64,000 nucleotides of DNA from Hymenobacter properus (GTDB taxonomy: Bacteria > Bacteroidota > Bacteroidia > Cytophagales > Hymenobacteraceae): positions 496,001 to 560,000 of the forward strand of contig NZ_JADQDP010000004.1 of assembly GCF_015694735.1 (NCBI RefSeq). Reading direction: 5' to 3'. Both the position numbers and the translations under genes were made by a program. Under the pieces are notes generated by a model, which had not been told where the DNA came from, made no database searches, and saw only the letters and a program-made list of their open reading frames with translations. Below are positions 16,135 to 25,684 of this stretch, piece after piece (within the stretch, counting starts at the first letter, position 1; each line of letters opens with the position of its first letter).

Positions 16135-17535
16135 ATGCCCGCTGATTCGTTTGATGCCATCATTATCGGGGCCGGCCAGGCCGGCACGCCCCTCGCCTAC
16201 GCCCTGGCCGAAGCCGGCCGCCAAGTGGCCATGATTGAGAGTGCCTCGCTGGGCGGTTCCTGCATCAACTACGGCTGCGCGCCTACCAAGGCCCTGCTGG
16301 CATCGGCTCAGCGCGCCCACCACGTGCGCCTGGCCGGCGACCTGGGAATTGAGGCGCCCGAGCCGGTGGTGAATTTTGGGGCCGTGATTGAGCGCATGCA
16401 CCGCCTGCGCCAAAACTCGCGCGACAGCCTGCACCGTAAGCTCACCGAAGACCGCGAAGGCATTACGCTCATTCGCGGGCGGGCCCGATTCACAGCGCCG
16501 CACACGCTGCAAGTAGCACTGGTGGGCGGCGGCGAACAGCAGGTCACGGCCCCGCTCGTCTTCATCAATACCGGTACCCGCGCCGCCGTGCCCGACATCG
16601 ATGGCCTGGCCGACAGCGGCTTTTACACCAGCGACTCCCTGTTGCTCAACATGACCGAGCAGCCCGCGCACCTGCTCATTTTGGGCGGCAGCTACATTGG
16701 GGTCGAGTTCAGCCAGATGTTCAAGCGGCTGGGCACCCACGTCACGGTCATCGACAGCAAACCGCGCCTCATGGCCCGCGAAGACCCCGACGTGAGCCAC
16801 CCACTAGAGCAATGCCTCACCGACGCGGGCGTGGAGCTGGTACTTGGCGCCGAAACCCGCCGCGTGAGCCGTGCCGAAGACGGCAGCATCACCCTCACCG
16901 TGACTACCAAAGACGGCGAGCGCCGCCTGCGTGGCAGCCACCTGCTGGTGGCCGTGGGCCGCACGCCCAACACCGACGACCTCGGCCTCGAAAACACCGG
17001 CATCACCCTCGATAAGAAAGGCTACATCGAAGTGAACGAGCAGCTGCAAACCGGCACCCGCGGCGTGTACGCGCTGGGCGACGTGAAGGGCGGCCCGCAG
17101 TTTACCCACATCAGTTACGACGACTACCGCGTGGTGCGCGACAACCTGCTGCACCACGGCAAGCGCAACACCGAGCACCGCCCCCTCCCCTACGTGGTGT
17201 TCACCGAGCCGCAACTGGGCCGCATCGGCCTCTCGAAGAACCAGGCCAAGGAAAAGGGCATCCCCTACCGCGTGAGCCGGCTGCCGGCCCGCACCATCGG
17301 CCGGGCCATCCAAACGGGCGAGACGGACGGCTTCGCGGAAGTACTTGTAGGCGACGACGACCGGTTGCTGGGGGCGGCCGTGTTCTGCGAGCAAGGCGGC
17401 GAAATCATGACCATGTTCCAGCTGGCGATGGCCGGCCGGCTGCGCTACCAGGAACTGGAAGACATGATTCTGGCCCACCCCACCTGGGCCGAAGTGCTGA
17501 ACAACGCCTTCCAACGGCTGAAACCGGGAGAGTAA
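16135..17535 (+). CDS. FAD/NAD-linked disulfide oxidoreductase (mercuric reductase / lipoamide dehydrogenase family)
   Basis: 466 residues of the class I pyridine nucleotide-disulfide oxidoreductases. FAD-binding IIGAGQAGTPLA is at residues 10-21; the redox-active pair is C43 and C48 in GGSCINYGCAPTKAL; the NAD(P)-binding ILGGSYIGVEFSQ follows mid-protein; the second FAD motif is GVYALGDVKGG; and the C-terminal interface has AHPTWAEVL, with His-Pro supplying the catalytic base. No heavy-metal-binding domain precedes it and there is no mer gene nearby, so true mercuric reductase activity is doubtful. I choose the ATG at 16135 (MPADSFDAIIIG) rather than one 87 bases upstream. Confidence 0.9.
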   Translation: MPADSFDAIIIGAGQAGTPLAYALAEAGRQVAMIESASLGGSCINYGCAPTKALLASAQRAHHVRLAGDLGIEAPEPVVNFGAVIERMHRLRQNSRDSLHRKLTEDREGITLIRGRARFTAPHTLQVALVGGGEQQVTAPLVFINTGTRAAVPDIDGLADSGFYTSDSLLLNMTEQPAHLLILGGSYIGVEFSQMFKRLGTHVTVIDSKPRLMAREDPDVSHPLEQCLTDAGVELVLGAETRRVSRAEDGSITLTVTTKDGERRLRGSHLLVAVGRTPNTDDLGLENTGITLDKKGYIEVNEQLQTGTRGVYALGDVKGGPQFTHISYDDYRVVRDNLLHHGKRNTEHRPLPYVVFTEPQLGRIGLSKNQAKEKGIPYRVSRLPARTIGRAIQTGETDGFAEVLVGDDDRLLGAAVFCEQGGEIMTMFQLAMAGRLRYQELEDMILAHPTWAEVLNNAFQRLKPGE

Positions 17536-17560
17536 GTATGAAGCAACTGCCGGCACCGCT

Positions 17561-17687
17561 GGCGCGCGTTTCCGACGCGTGTCGGTTGGCGTCGAGCTTC
17601 TGGCTCGGGGCGTGCGTCCGTCAGGTGTATTTGTTTCTTTCCCGAGCCAGAGGCTCGACGCCAACCGACACGCGTCGGAGAAGCGCC
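17561..17687. repeat. Long inverted repeat, second type
   Basis: Left arm 17561-17609 and right arm 17641-17687 are near-complementary over about 47 bases, with a 31-base AT-rich loop containing TTTGTTTCTTT. The arms (GACGCGTGTCGGTTGGCGTC and complement) share no sequence with the GTCAT-type palindromes. It lies between convergent genes. Confidence 0.85.
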
Positions 17688-17700
17688 AGCTCAACATTTA

Positions 17701-18069
17701 TTAAGCCAGCTGCTTGTCCTGCATGAACGCGCGCACGGCGCGGGAATCGTTCAGCACCTTGAGCACCACGAAGTGCAGCAGCAGCATGAGGCCGTAGCCC
17801 AGCAGCGGGCCGCCGTTTTTCCAATTCAGGTACAGCATCAACACGCCTATCATGCACTGCAGCCCGTTCAGGAACAAGGCCAGGGTGATGGCGTGCCGCC
17901 ACCGCCCAAACAGCAGCAGAATCATCAGCAGATTCAGCGTTTGCCCGGAGCTGATGTGGCCGGTTTCGCTCACGAACCACAGCTTGAAATGCGTCGGTAG
18001 CCAAGCGCTGAGCAGCATGCAGGCGGATACCAAGAGGAGCAGGCGGAAACCGTGGCTGTTAATGGGCAT
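17701..18069 (-). CDS. Small integral membrane protein
   Basis: 122 residues with four hydrophobic helices: LLLLVSACMLLSAWL, LNLLMILLLFG, AITLALFLNGLQCMIGVLMLYL and LLGYGLMLLLHFVVL. The loops are short and the C-terminal tail is charged (NDSRAVRAFMQDKQ). I recognise no family. It stands alone between a long inverted repeat and an AT-richer gap. ATG at 18069. Confidence 0.65.
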   Translation of the reverse strand: MPINSHGFRLLLLVSACMLLSAWLPTHFKLWFVSETGHISSGQTLNLLMILLLFGRWRHAITLALFLNGLQCMIGVLMLYLNWKNGGPLLGYGLMLLLHFVVLKVLNDSRAVRAFMQDKQLA

Positions 18070-18202
18070 GGTGGAGTAACTGTAAGTTCAAGCAGCAGAC
18101 AGCAATCAACTTTTCTTTATGTAAACGCTAGTTTTAACCGCCTTCTGAGCCTATACGAAAGCCATGAAGGTATGCATAGATATGTTGTGAACTGCTTTGT
18201 AT

Positions 18203-18718
18203 TTAGCGGAAGTCAATAGACACTCCTTGTTTCGGTTCTACGAATCCACCATAAAGAAATACTTTGCGCAAGGAGTCAAATTCAGTTTTTGTGAAGGCGC
18301 TAGCCGTTACGCTAAACGCTCCCTCCATATCATGCAGCGTGCTATCAATGCGCATTGCAAGTCCTAATGTGTCACCTTTGAGTTCGCCATCAAAATAGCT
18401 CGTGTTTATCAGGTAGAAATTGGGAGAAATAAGACAGGGAATTTCAACATTAAAGCGGGTGCCTTTGCCAGGCATTTCAGCATAATATAGGCCGTAGCCT
18501 CCCCGTATCTCAGAAGGATTAAAATGCAGTTGACTGTGCTTATAACCGCGGTAGCCAGCGCCTGCGTTAAGCTGTTTGCGCAACCTGACGAAAGCCTCGT
18601 AGTTCTGGCTGCTGACGTGGTAATAATGGGCTTTATTAAGCCGCGCAAAACCGGCATTACAACTAGTTAGGACAGCAGTTCCAAGATATAGGGCAATTCG
18701 TTTTGAACCAGTATTCAT
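18203..18718 (-). CDS. Hypothetical lipoprotein
   Basis: 171 residues. The N-terminus MNTGSKRIALYLGTAVLTSC is a lipoprotein signal with Cys at residue 20. The rest is a mixed alpha/beta protein with YYHVSSQNYEAFVRLRKQLN, GGYGLYYAEMPGKGTRFNVEIP and a closing FVEPKQGVSIDF. The gene and the gap before it are noticeably richer in A and T than the surroundings, which may mean later acquisition. No family recognised. Confidence 0.65.
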   Translation of the reverse strand: MNTGSKRIALYLGTAVLTSCNAGFARLNKAHYYHVSSQNYEAFVRLRKQLNAGAGYRGYKHSQLHFNPSEIRGGYGLYYAEMPGKGTRFNVEIPCLISPNFYLINTSYFDGELKGDTLGLAMRIDSTLHDMEGAFSVTASAFTKTEFDSLRKVFLYGGFVEPKQGVSIDFR

Positions 18719-18733
18719 TAGGTAATCAACTTA

Positions 18734-18771
18734 AAACCCCCGCGCCAGCCTTTCAGCCGACGCGGGGGTTT
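18734..18771 (-). terminator. Terminator of icd
   Basis: AAACCCCCGCG and CGCGGGGGTTT form an 11-bp perfect stem. It is 30 bases past the stop of icd on the minus strand and just ahead of the hypothetical lipoprotein gene. Confidence 0.85.
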
Positions 18772-18800
18772 CTGTTGGTGCTTAGGCCGGGGCCAAGCTA

Positions 18801-20066
18801 CTACATATTCTTCACTATCTCCTGGGCGAATTCGCTCGTTTTGAGGAGAGTGGCGCCTTCCATCTGGCGTTCGAAGTCATAGGTCACGCGCTTGCTGGCG
18901 ATGGCGGCTTCGAGGCCTTTGTTGATGAGGGCAGCGGCTTCTTTCCAGCCCATGTACTCCAGCATCATCACGCCGGAGAGGATAACGGAGCCGGGGTTCA
19001 CCTTGTCCTGGTTGGCGTACTTGGGAGCCGTGCCGTGGGTGGCTTCGAAGATGGCGTGGCCGGTGAGGTAGTTGATGTTGGCGCCCGGCGCGATGCCGAT
19101 GCCGCCCACGATGGCAGCCAAGGCGTCGGACACGTAGTCGCCGTTCAGGTTCAGCGTAGCCACCACCGAGTACTCCGAAGGGCGGAGCAGAATCTGCTGC
19201 AGGAAGGCGTCGGCGATGCTGTCCTTGATGATGAGCTTGCCTTGCTCCACGGCCTGCTTCTGCAGAGCCTCGGCCACTTCCACGCCCTGCTTGGCCACGA
19301 TTTTATCGTACTGCGCCCAGGTGAAGACTTTGGGGCCGAATTCCTTCTCGGCTAGCTCGTAGCCCCAGGTTTTGAAGGCGCCTTCGGTGAACTTCATGAT
19401 GTTGCCCTTGTGCACGATGGTCACGGAAGGCAGCTTGTTTTCGAGGGCGTACTTGATGGCGGCGCGCACGAGGCGCTCGGTGCCTTCCTTGCTCACCGGC
19501 TTGATGCCGAACGACGACGAATCGGGGAAGCGGAGTTTCTTCACGCCCATCTCGTCCTGCAGGAATTCGAGCATTTTCTGGGCCTGGGGCGTGCCGTTCA
19601 TGTACTCGATGCCGGCATAGATGTCCTCCGTGTTCTCGCGGAAGATGACCATGTCGGTCAGCTCCGGGTGCTTCACCGGCGAGGGCACACCGTCGTAGTA
19701 GCGCACGGGGCGCACGCAGGCGTAGAGGTCCAGCTCCTGGCGCAGGGCCACGTTCAGCGAGCGGATGCCGCCGCCCACGGGCGTCGTCAGCGGGCCCTTG
19801 ATGCCCACGAGGTACTCGCGGAAGGCGTCGAGTGTATCGTTTGGCAGCCAGTTGTTGGTTTGCTTGTAGGCTTTTTCGCCGGCCAGCACTTCCTTCCACA
19901 CCAGCTGCTTTTTGCCGCCGTAGGCTTTTTCAACAGCGGCGTCGAACACCAGCTTGGAGGCGCGCCAGATGTCCGGACCCGTGCCGTCGCCCTCGATGAA
20001 GGGAATGGTGGGTTTGTCCGGAACGGTCAGCTTGCCGTTTTTAATGGTGATTTTTTGCTCTGGCAT
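18801..20066 (-). CDS. icd: NADP-dependent isocitrate dehydrogenase
   Basis: 421 residues, the size and pattern of the homodimeric bacterial enzyme that converts isocitrate to 2-oxoglutarate in the TCA cycle. [14 protein letters not shown] opens the fold; [26 protein letters not shown] carries substrate-binding Ser and Arg residues; [13 protein letters not shown] and [11 protein letters not shown] follow. The metal site is in [37 protein letters not shown], and [25 protein letters not shown] binds the cofactor. ATG at 20066. A decayed palindrome lies upstream and a terminator downstream. Confidence 0.96.
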   Translation of the reverse strand: MPEQKITIKNGKLTVPDKPTIPFIEGDGTGPDIWRASKLVFDAAVEKAYGGKKQLVWKEVLAGEKAYKQTNNWLPNDTLDAFREYLVGIKGPLTTPVGGGIRSLNVALRQELDLYACVRPVRYYDGVPSPVKHPELTDMVIFRENTEDIYAGIEYMNGTPQAQKMLEFLQDEMGVKKLRFPDSSSFGIKPVSKEGTERLVRAAIKYALENKLPSVTIVHKGNIMKFTEGAFKTWGYELAEKEFGPKVFTWAQYDKIVAKQGVEVAEALQKQAVEQGKLIIKDSIADAFLQQILLRPSEYSVVATLNLNGDYVSDALAAIVGGIGIAPGANINYLTGHAIFEATHGTAPKYANQDKVNPGSVILSGVMMLEYMGWKEAAALINKGLEAAIASKRVTYDFERQMEGATLLKTSEFAQEIVKNM

Positions 20067-20088
20067 GTGGGTCGTGTATGTTATAAAT

Positions 20089-20192
20089 CTGTCATCCTGA
20101 GCGCCGCGAAGGACCTTATCGCGTCAGGGGTGGTAGGTAAAATTCAACTGCGCGCCGGCGGGATAAGGTGCTTCGCGCCACGCAGTGTGATA
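20089..20192. repeat. Palindromic intergenic repeat, copy 3 (decayed)
   Basis: The left arm CTGTCATCCTGAGCGCCGCG keeps the family sequence; the right arm (GATAAGGTGCTTCGCGCCACGC) has lost much of its match. It lies between the start of icd and the end of the M16 gene. Confidence 0.7.
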
Positions 20193-20199
20193 AGGGCGA

Positions 20200-23184
20200 T
20201 TAGTAGCCGAAAATCTCTTTCAGCGTGAGCTGCTGCACGGTGCCGTACTTGGCCAGCTCCTTAAAATTCAGCCGGTCTTTCGAGCCGATGACCAGAATGA
20301 CCTGGTTCTGGCCTTTCACTTTGGCCTGCTGAAACTTCTTCAATTCGTCGAAAGTCATTTTCTGGGTGCTGGCGTACACATCGCGGCGGATGTCGTAGTC
20401 CAGGCCCAGGCGCTTGGCACGCTCGTAGCTCATCAGGATGTTGCCCTTGGTGATGCGCTCGGTGCTGATGCTGTTGCGGATGGCGTTTTTGGCGATTTCC
20501 AGGTTGGCTTCGGCCACGGGCATGTCGGTGAGGAGGGCTTCCATGCCGGCCATGGCCTCGGGCAGCTTGTCGCTCTGGGTGCCGATGTAGCTCAGGTTGT
20601 AGTTGGAGCGGCCCAGCTTGTCGGCGTTGTTGTAGCCGGAGTAGGCCGAGTAGGCCAGCGCCTTGCTTTCGCGCAGGTCCTGGAAAACAATGCTGCCCAT
20701 GCCACCGCCGAAGTACTCGTTGTAGAGCGCCACCGTGGGGGCCAACTCCTTGCTGTACAGGTCGCCCTTGGTCAGGAACAGGATTTCGGCCTGCACCATG
20801 TTGTAGTCCACCCAGTACACCTTTTTATCTTTAAGCGGCTGCTCGGCGAAGTCTTTGGCGGCCGGGGCGGGCGTGAGCTTGGCGGGCGTGCGGTGCTCGG
20901 TTTTGATAACAGCCACCGTTGCATCCTGGGCGCGGGGACCGTAGTACAGCACGCGGTGCTGATACGTCGGCAGCTTTTTCAGCAGCGCCGTGAGTTGCTC
21001 GGGCTTCACTGCTTTCAGCTCCTTCTCGCTCAGAATGTTCGTGAAGGGGTTTTTCGGGCCGTACTTCACGTAATTCACCATGGCCTGGTTCAGAATCACG
21101 CGCTTTTCGAGCTTGGCATCCTGACGCTGTTTGAGCACGCCGGCCACCATGTCTTTTAGAGCCACGGCGTCGGGCTTGGGCGCGGCCATGAGCTGTTCGA
21201 ACAGCTTCAAGGCAGGCTCCAGGTTGCTGTCGAGGCCGTTGAGCGTAACAAAAATGCGGTCGGGGCCGCTGCTCACGTTGAAGGAGCAGCCCAGCTTGTA
21301 GAACTCCTGCTGCAGCTGCGCGGCGGTGTAATTGCCGGTGCCGAGGTATTGCAGGTAGTCGGTGGCAAGGCTCCAGCGCGGGTCGTTGTTCTTGCCCAGG
21401 TCGAAGACGTAGGACAGGTTGAACAGGCCGTTTTCGTCGTTGTGCGTGTAGTACAGCGGCAGACCCGGCTTGATTTCCGTTTCCTGAATATCTTTCTTAT
21501 AGTCCACGAACACCGGCTGCAGCTCCGTGCTCGGCATGGCGGTGAGCTGCTTGTAGTAGGCGGAAGCCACGTCGCGGTTGGCCGGTACGGGCGTGATGGC
21601 GGGCTTCACCACCTTCACCTTGTTGGGGTCCACGCCGGTGCGCTTGAACACGGTCACGTAGTTCGGGCCGTAGTTATCGTTGGCGAATTTCACGATTTCA
21701 GCCTTCGTAATTTTGCCGAAATCCTCCTGCTGTTGCAGGTAGTCCTTCCAGTCGACGCGCTCGATAAACGCCTCGTACATGGCGCTGGCGCGGGCCTCAT
21801 TGCTTTCGTAGCTCTTAGTGCGCGTCAGCTTCTCGTTGTTGATGATGGCCGGAATCAGCCAGTCGGGGAAGTTGCCTTTCTTCACCTTATCCAGCTCGCC
21901 TAGCAGCAGGGTTTTCACTTCTTCCAGCTTCTGGCCCTGGCGCGGCGTGCCGTAGATGACGTGCGTGGAGTAGTCATCGTTCAGGTCCGTGAACGAGGCG
22001 GCTTCCAACACCTTCTGCTGCTGGTTGAGGTCGAGGTCGATGAGGCCGGCTTGGCCGTTGGTCAGGATTTTATCCAGCATGCGCAGGCGCACGCCGTCCT
22101 TGCTGGCCTTGCCCGGCAGGCGGAAGCCCAGCATCACGTTTTCCGACTGCGGCCCGAGGATTTCCTTGGTAATCGGAGCCGTGAGCGGCTTCTCAACCGG
22201 CGCGTTGAAGGCCGGCACCGGCTTGCTCGGCATGGCGCCGAAATACTTGTCGATAACCCGGATGGTCTGGTCGTAATCCAGGTCGCCGCTCAGGCAGAGC
22301 GCCACATTGTTCGGCACGTAGTACTGGCCGAAATACTTCTTAATCTCCGTGATGGACGGGTTTTGCAGGTGCTCAATCGTGCCGATGGTCGTCTGCGTGC
22401 CGTAAGGGTGCGTGGGGTAAAGCGCCGCATTCAGGGCCTCAAACTCCTTGTTGAAGTCCGAGTCCAGCCCGCGGTTTTTCTCCTCGTACACGGCCTCCAG
22501 TTCGGTGTGGAACAGGCGCGGCACCATCTCGCGCAGGCGCTCGGCCTGAATGGCGGCCCACTTCTCCAGCTGGTTGCTGGGAATGTCTTCCTGGTACACC
22601 GTTTCCTCGTTCGAGGTGTGGGCATTGGAGCCTTTCGCGCCGATGGCGCCCATCACCTTGTCGTACTCGTTCGGCACGGCGTAGCGCGCGGCTACGCCCG
22701 AGATGGAGTCAATCTGGTGGTAGGTGCGCTTGCGGGCGGCGGGGTCGTTGCGCTGGCCGCGGTACACTTCGTAGAGCGCCTCAATCTTGTCGAGCTCCAC
22801 TTTCTCCTTGGCCCAGTCCTGCGTGCCCAGCTGCGAGGTGCCCTTGAACACCATGTGCTCCAGGTAGTGCGCCAGACCGGTAGCATCGGCGGGGTCGTTT
22901 TTGGAGCCGGCGCGCACAGCCAGGTAGGTCTGGATGCGCGGCGCGTCTTTGTAATCAGACAGGTAAACGGTCAGGCCGTTGTCCAGGTGGTAGATGCGCA
23001 CGCCGAGCGGGTCGCCGGGCACCGATTCGTAGCGGTATTCCTTGGGAGCGGCCGGCGCAGCGGCGGTAACCGGAGCAGCCGCGGGGGGCGTCGAAGCCGT
23101 GCTGGCCGTTTTACTCGATTGGCACTGAGTGGCAACCCCTAATACCGTCAGGGCCGGAATCAACAGCAAAAAATTCTTTTTCAC
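20200..23184 (-). CDS. Large M16 (insulinase/pitrilysin-type) zinc protease, likely lipoprotein
   Basis: 994 residues counted from a GTG at 23184. This start puts a lipoprotein-like signal at the front (KKNFLLLIPALTVLGVATQC, Cys 21), followed by an Ala/Pro/Thr-rich linker. The first catalytic domain has the inverted zinc motif HYLEH at residues 106-110 and the distal glutamate in LEAVYEEKNRGLDSD. The second half holds the usual inactive M16C and C-terminal domains (ALAYSAYSGYNNADKLGRSNYNLSYIGTQ). An in-frame TTG at 23256 lies upstream of the promoter-like element and is less likely. Probably periplasmic, degrading peptides. A second M16 gene begins at 63615. Confidence 0.88.
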   Translation of the reverse strand: MKKNFLLLIPALTVLGVATQCQSSKTASTASTPPAAAPVTAAAPAAPKEYRYESVPGDPLGVRIYHLDNGLTVYLSDYKDAPRIQTYLAVRAGSKNDPADATGLAHYLEHMVFKGTSQLGTQDWAKEKVELDKIEALYEVYRGQRNDPAARKRTYHQIDSISGVAARYAVPNEYDKVMGAIGAKGSNAHTSNEETVYQEDIPSNQLEKWAAIQAERLREMVPRLFHTELEAVYEEKNRGLDSDFNKEFEALNAALYPTHPYGTQTTIGTIEHLQNPSITEIKKYFGQYYVPNNVALCLSGDLDYDQTIRVIDKYFGAMPSKPVPAFNAPVEKPLTAPITKEILGPQSENVMLGFRLPGKASKDGVRLRMLDKILTNGQAGLIDLDLNQQQKVLEAASFTDLNDDYSTHVIYGTPRQGQKLEEVKTLLLGELDKVKKGNFPDWLIPAIINNEKLTRTKSYESNEARASAMYEAFIERVDWKDYLQQQEDFGKITKAEIVKFANDNYGPNYVTVFKRTGVDPNKVKVVKPAITPVPANRDVASAYYKQLTAMPSTELQPVFVDYKKDIQETEIKPGLPLYYTHNDENGLFNLSYVFDLGKNNDPRWSLATDYLQYLGTGNYTAAQLQQEFYKLGCSFNVSSGPDRIFVTLNGLDSNLEPALKLFEQLMAAPKPDAVALKDMVAGVLKQRQDAKLEKRVILNQAMVNYVKYGPKNPFTNILSEKELKAVKPEQLTALLKKLPTYQHRVLYYGPRAQDATVAVIKTEHRTPAKLTPAPAAKDFAEQPLKDKKVYWVDYNMVQAEILFLTKGDLYSKELAPTVALYNEYFGGGMGSIVFQDLRESKALAYSAYSGYNNADKLGRSNYNLSYIGTQSDKLPEAMAGMEALLTDMPVAEANLEIAKNAIRNSISTERITKGNILMSYERAKRLGLDYDIRRDVYASTQKMTFDELKKFQQAKVKGQNQVILVIGSKDRLNFKELAKYGTVQQLTLKEIFGY

Positions 23185-23221
23185 GAAAGGCGTAGGCGGG
23201 AGCAGAAGGCGGTTCAAAAAA

Positions 23222-23252
23222 CAAAGGTAGCTGGGTGATAGAGGAATAAAAA
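23222..23252 (-). promoter_or_regulatory. Promoter candidate for the M16 gene
   Basis: On the minus strand, TACCTTTG (23229-23222) matches the -7 consensus, with TTTT 19 bases upstream (23252-23249). A transcript starting near 23215 would exclude the more upstream TTG start and favour the GTG at 23184. Confidence 0.55.
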
Positions 23253-23444
23253 ACAAAATTTCGCCATATCTTGCAAGGTTGCGGCGTGCTCAGCGAAGAG
23301 GCTGATTCTGCCCAACCGTTTTCCCCAATCGTTTGCAGACATGAGTACCGCTAACAGCTGATTTTACAGCGGCCGTGGTTGACTCATGCGTGGCCGTAAA
23401 GACACAGTAAGTGGCAAGGGGTTGCAAAGAAACCAACGGCCTCA

Positions 23445-23535
23445 CCTGTCATGCCGAGCGCAGCAAACCCTCTCGCTCGCATCGTTCTCACAATTGATTT
23501 ACTGTTGCACGCAAGATGCTGCGCTCTGCATGACG
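23445..23535. repeat. Palindromic intergenic repeat, copy 4 (decayed)
   Basis: The outer ends CCTGTCATGCCGAGCGCAGC and GCGCTCTGCATGACG are recognisable, but the inner stem has diverged. It lies just past the stop of dnaX. Confidence 0.75.
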
Positions 23536-23548
23536 TGCTTTTCCGTGC

Positions 23549-25672
23549 TTAAAACTCGGCCTCCAGCCCCAACCGCTGCTTGGCATCGCGCAGGGTCGGG
23601 AATCGCTCGGCTAAGTACTCAAACTTGTCGGTGGACGTGTAGAGCTTGCGAGCGGTGGGCGCGGCAGTAGTCACGAAGGGCAGTACATTGAGACGGGGGT
23701 TGCCGGTGCGGCGACGCAGGTCGGCCAGGAATTCCACACGCATCTCGTTGAACTGGTCGACCTGAATGGGGTTGTCGACGGCCAAGTCGATAACGTGTTC
23801 TTCGTTGGCGGATACCGGCCGGTTCAGCACCCAGAATTCGCTCATGCGGTCCTGGGCGCGGCGTTCCTCGGCCAGTTCTTTCCACACACGTTGCAGCACG
23901 GCAGGGTCGGTGGCGGTAACGGGCCCGCTGTGCTGCGGCTCAGCCAATGCGGCCGCATCTTTTGCGGCCTGGCTGGCGGCGGCAGCGTTCCGGCTGCTCA
24001 GGTCTTTCAGGCTCGGGATTTTACTGGCTAGGCTGGGAATCTTGGCAAAGGCAGCTTGCGGCGTGGGGCGCGGCGCGGGCTCGATGCCCTCAAAGCTGGG
24101 CACGCCGATTTCGACGTGCGGCAGCGTGTCGCGCATCTGGTGGCGCTCGGTGACGGGCGCGGCCGGGTCGTCCTCGATGCTGGGCGTGTCGTGCAGCTCG
24201 TCCACGCCATTTTCCACGGGCAGCGGGTCGGGGCCGTCGGCCGGGGCCGGACCGGTGGCTACGGGCGCGGCGGGCATGGGCAGCGGCGCAGGCGCGGCGG
24301 CCGGGCGCGGGGCGGCCGTGTAAGCCGCAGCCGGCGACTCAGTAGCATAAGCAGCCGGCGCGGCGTGCGAAACGGCTGGGGCGGGCGCTGCCGAAGCAAC
24401 CGGAGTGGCTTGAGAAGCTGCGGCGGGATTTACGGGCGCAGGCTGGGCGTGACCATTGCTTCCGTCGTAGTTGCCGTTGTTGCTTGGCCCAGCCGCCGGG
24501 GCAACGCCCTCGCTTAGGCTGCTAGTTTTTTTTTTAGCCTCGCCGTTGGCGGGGCTCAGTTCGCGCACGAATTGCACGGCCCCGTTCAGGTAGGCCAGCT
24601 TCATCAACGCCAATTCCACGTGGAGGCGCTGGTTTTTGGCCTGCTTGAACTCCCGGTCGCACTGGCTGATAAGGTTGAGGGCCGAGAGCAGGAAAGCCAG
24701 CGGCGCGGCTTGGGCCTGCTGCACGTACTTCAGCCGGATGCCTTCGGACACCTCCAGCAACTGCACGGTCACGGCATCTTTGCATACGAGCAGGCCGCGC
24801 AGGTGCTCGGCGGTGCCCACCACGAAGTTGTGCAGGTCGAAGCCGTTCTGCATCACCTCATCGAGCAGCAGCAGCGCGGCCGAGAGGTTTTCGGTGAGAA
24901 GGCTGTCGACGAGGCGGAAGTAGTAGTCGTAGTCGAGGATGTGCAGGTTTTGCACCACCTCCTTGTAAGTGAGGTTGTTGCCGCCGAAGGTCACCATCTG
25001 GTCGAACATCGACAGGGCGTCGCGCAGGCCGCCGTCGGCTTTTTGGGCCAGCAGGTGCAGGGCATCTTCCTCGGCGGTGATGCCTTCCTGGGTGGCCACG
25101 TAGCGCAGGTGCCCGCGCATATCCTCGACGCGGATGCGGCTGAAATCGAAAATCTGGCAGCGCGACAGGATGGTGGGAATAATCTTGTGGCGCTCGGTGG
25201 TGGCGAGGATGAAAATGGCGTAGCTCGGCGGCTCCTCCAGCGTCTTCAGAAAGGCGTTGAAGGCCGCATTCGAGAGCATGTGCACCTCGTCGATGATGTA
25301 AATCTTGTACTTGCCGGCTTGCGGGGCATAACGCACCTGTTCCACCAGCGAGCGGATGTCTTCGACCGAGTTGTTGGAAGCCGCGTCCAGCTCGTGCACG
25401 TTGAACGAGGCGTTCTCCTGAAAGGCCACGCAGGAGGCGCAGGTACCACAGGCTTCGGTTTCGGCCGTGAGGTTGGTGCAGTTGATGGTTTTGGCCAGGA
25501 TGCGGGCGCAGGTGGTTTTGCCTACGCCGCGCGGGCCGCAAAACAGGAACGCCTGGGCCAGGTGGTGGCTCTGGATGGCGTTTTGCAGCGTGGTGGTGAC
25601 GTGCTGCTGCCCCACCACGCTGCGAAACGTGGAAGGACGGTACTTGCGGGCCGAAACGACGAAATTATCCAT
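23549..25672 (-). CDS. dnaX: DNA polymerase III subunits gamma and tau
   Basis: 707 residues. DnaX is the AAA+ clamp-loader subunit. Walker A is GPRGVGKTT (46-53), the zinc cysteines are C65, C75, C78 and C81 (ETEACGTCASC), Walker B is IYIIDEVHML, and the sensor-1 region reads FILATTERHKIIPTILSRCQIF. After residue ~370 a long Ala/Pro/Thr-rich, low-complexity linker leads to a C-terminal domain (WKELAEERRAQDRMSEFWVLNRPV...) that corresponds to tau. I see no obvious A-run frameshift signal in the linker, but a run of T on the plus strand near 24527 (A-run in the mRNA, codons for KKK) is a possible slippage site for making gamma. ATG at 25672. Confidence 0.95.
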   Translation of the reverse strand: MDNFVVSARKYRPSTFRSVVGQQHVTTTLQNAIQSHHLAQAFLFCGPRGVGKTTCARILAKTINCTNLTAETEACGTCASCVAFQENASFNVHELDAASNNSVEDIRSLVEQVRYAPQAGKYKIYIIDEVHMLSNAAFNAFLKTLEEPPSYAIFILATTERHKIIPTILSRCQIFDFSRIRVEDMRGHLRYVATQEGITAEEDALHLLAQKADGGLRDALSMFDQMVTFGGNNLTYKEVVQNLHILDYDYYFRLVDSLLTENLSAALLLLDEVMQNGFDLHNFVVGTAEHLRGLLVCKDAVTVQLLEVSEGIRLKYVQQAQAAPLAFLLSALNLISQCDREFKQAKNQRLHVELALMKLAYLNGAVQFVRELSPANGEAKKKTSSLSEGVAPAAGPSNNGNYDGSNGHAQPAPVNPAAASQATPVASAAPAPAVSHAAPAAYATESPAAAYTAAPRPAAAPAPLPMPAAPVATGPAPADGPDPLPVENGVDELHDTPSIEDDPAAPVTERHQMRDTLPHVEIGVPSFEGIEPAPRPTPQAAFAKIPSLASKIPSLKDLSSRNAAAASQAAKDAAALAEPQHSGPVTATDPAVLQRVWKELAEERRAQDRMSEFWVLNRPVSANEEHVIDLAVDNPIQVDQFNEMRVEFLADLRRRTGNPRLNVLPFVTTAAPTARKLYTSTDKFEYLAERFPTLRDAKQRLGLEAEF

Positions 25673-25684
25673 AAGTTCTCTCTA

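Larger units (their letters stand above)
23185..23548. other. Gap between dnaX and the M16 gene
   Basis: 364 bases without a gene. It holds the M16 promoter candidate (23222-23252) and a decayed palindrome (23445-23535). I see nothing else in it. Confidence 0.6.

Noticed and set aside
16135-17535. Mercury resistance gene
   Set aside because: The protein has the family redox pair but no metal-binding domain, no C-terminal vicinal Cys pair and no mer neighbours, so only the broad family is claimed.
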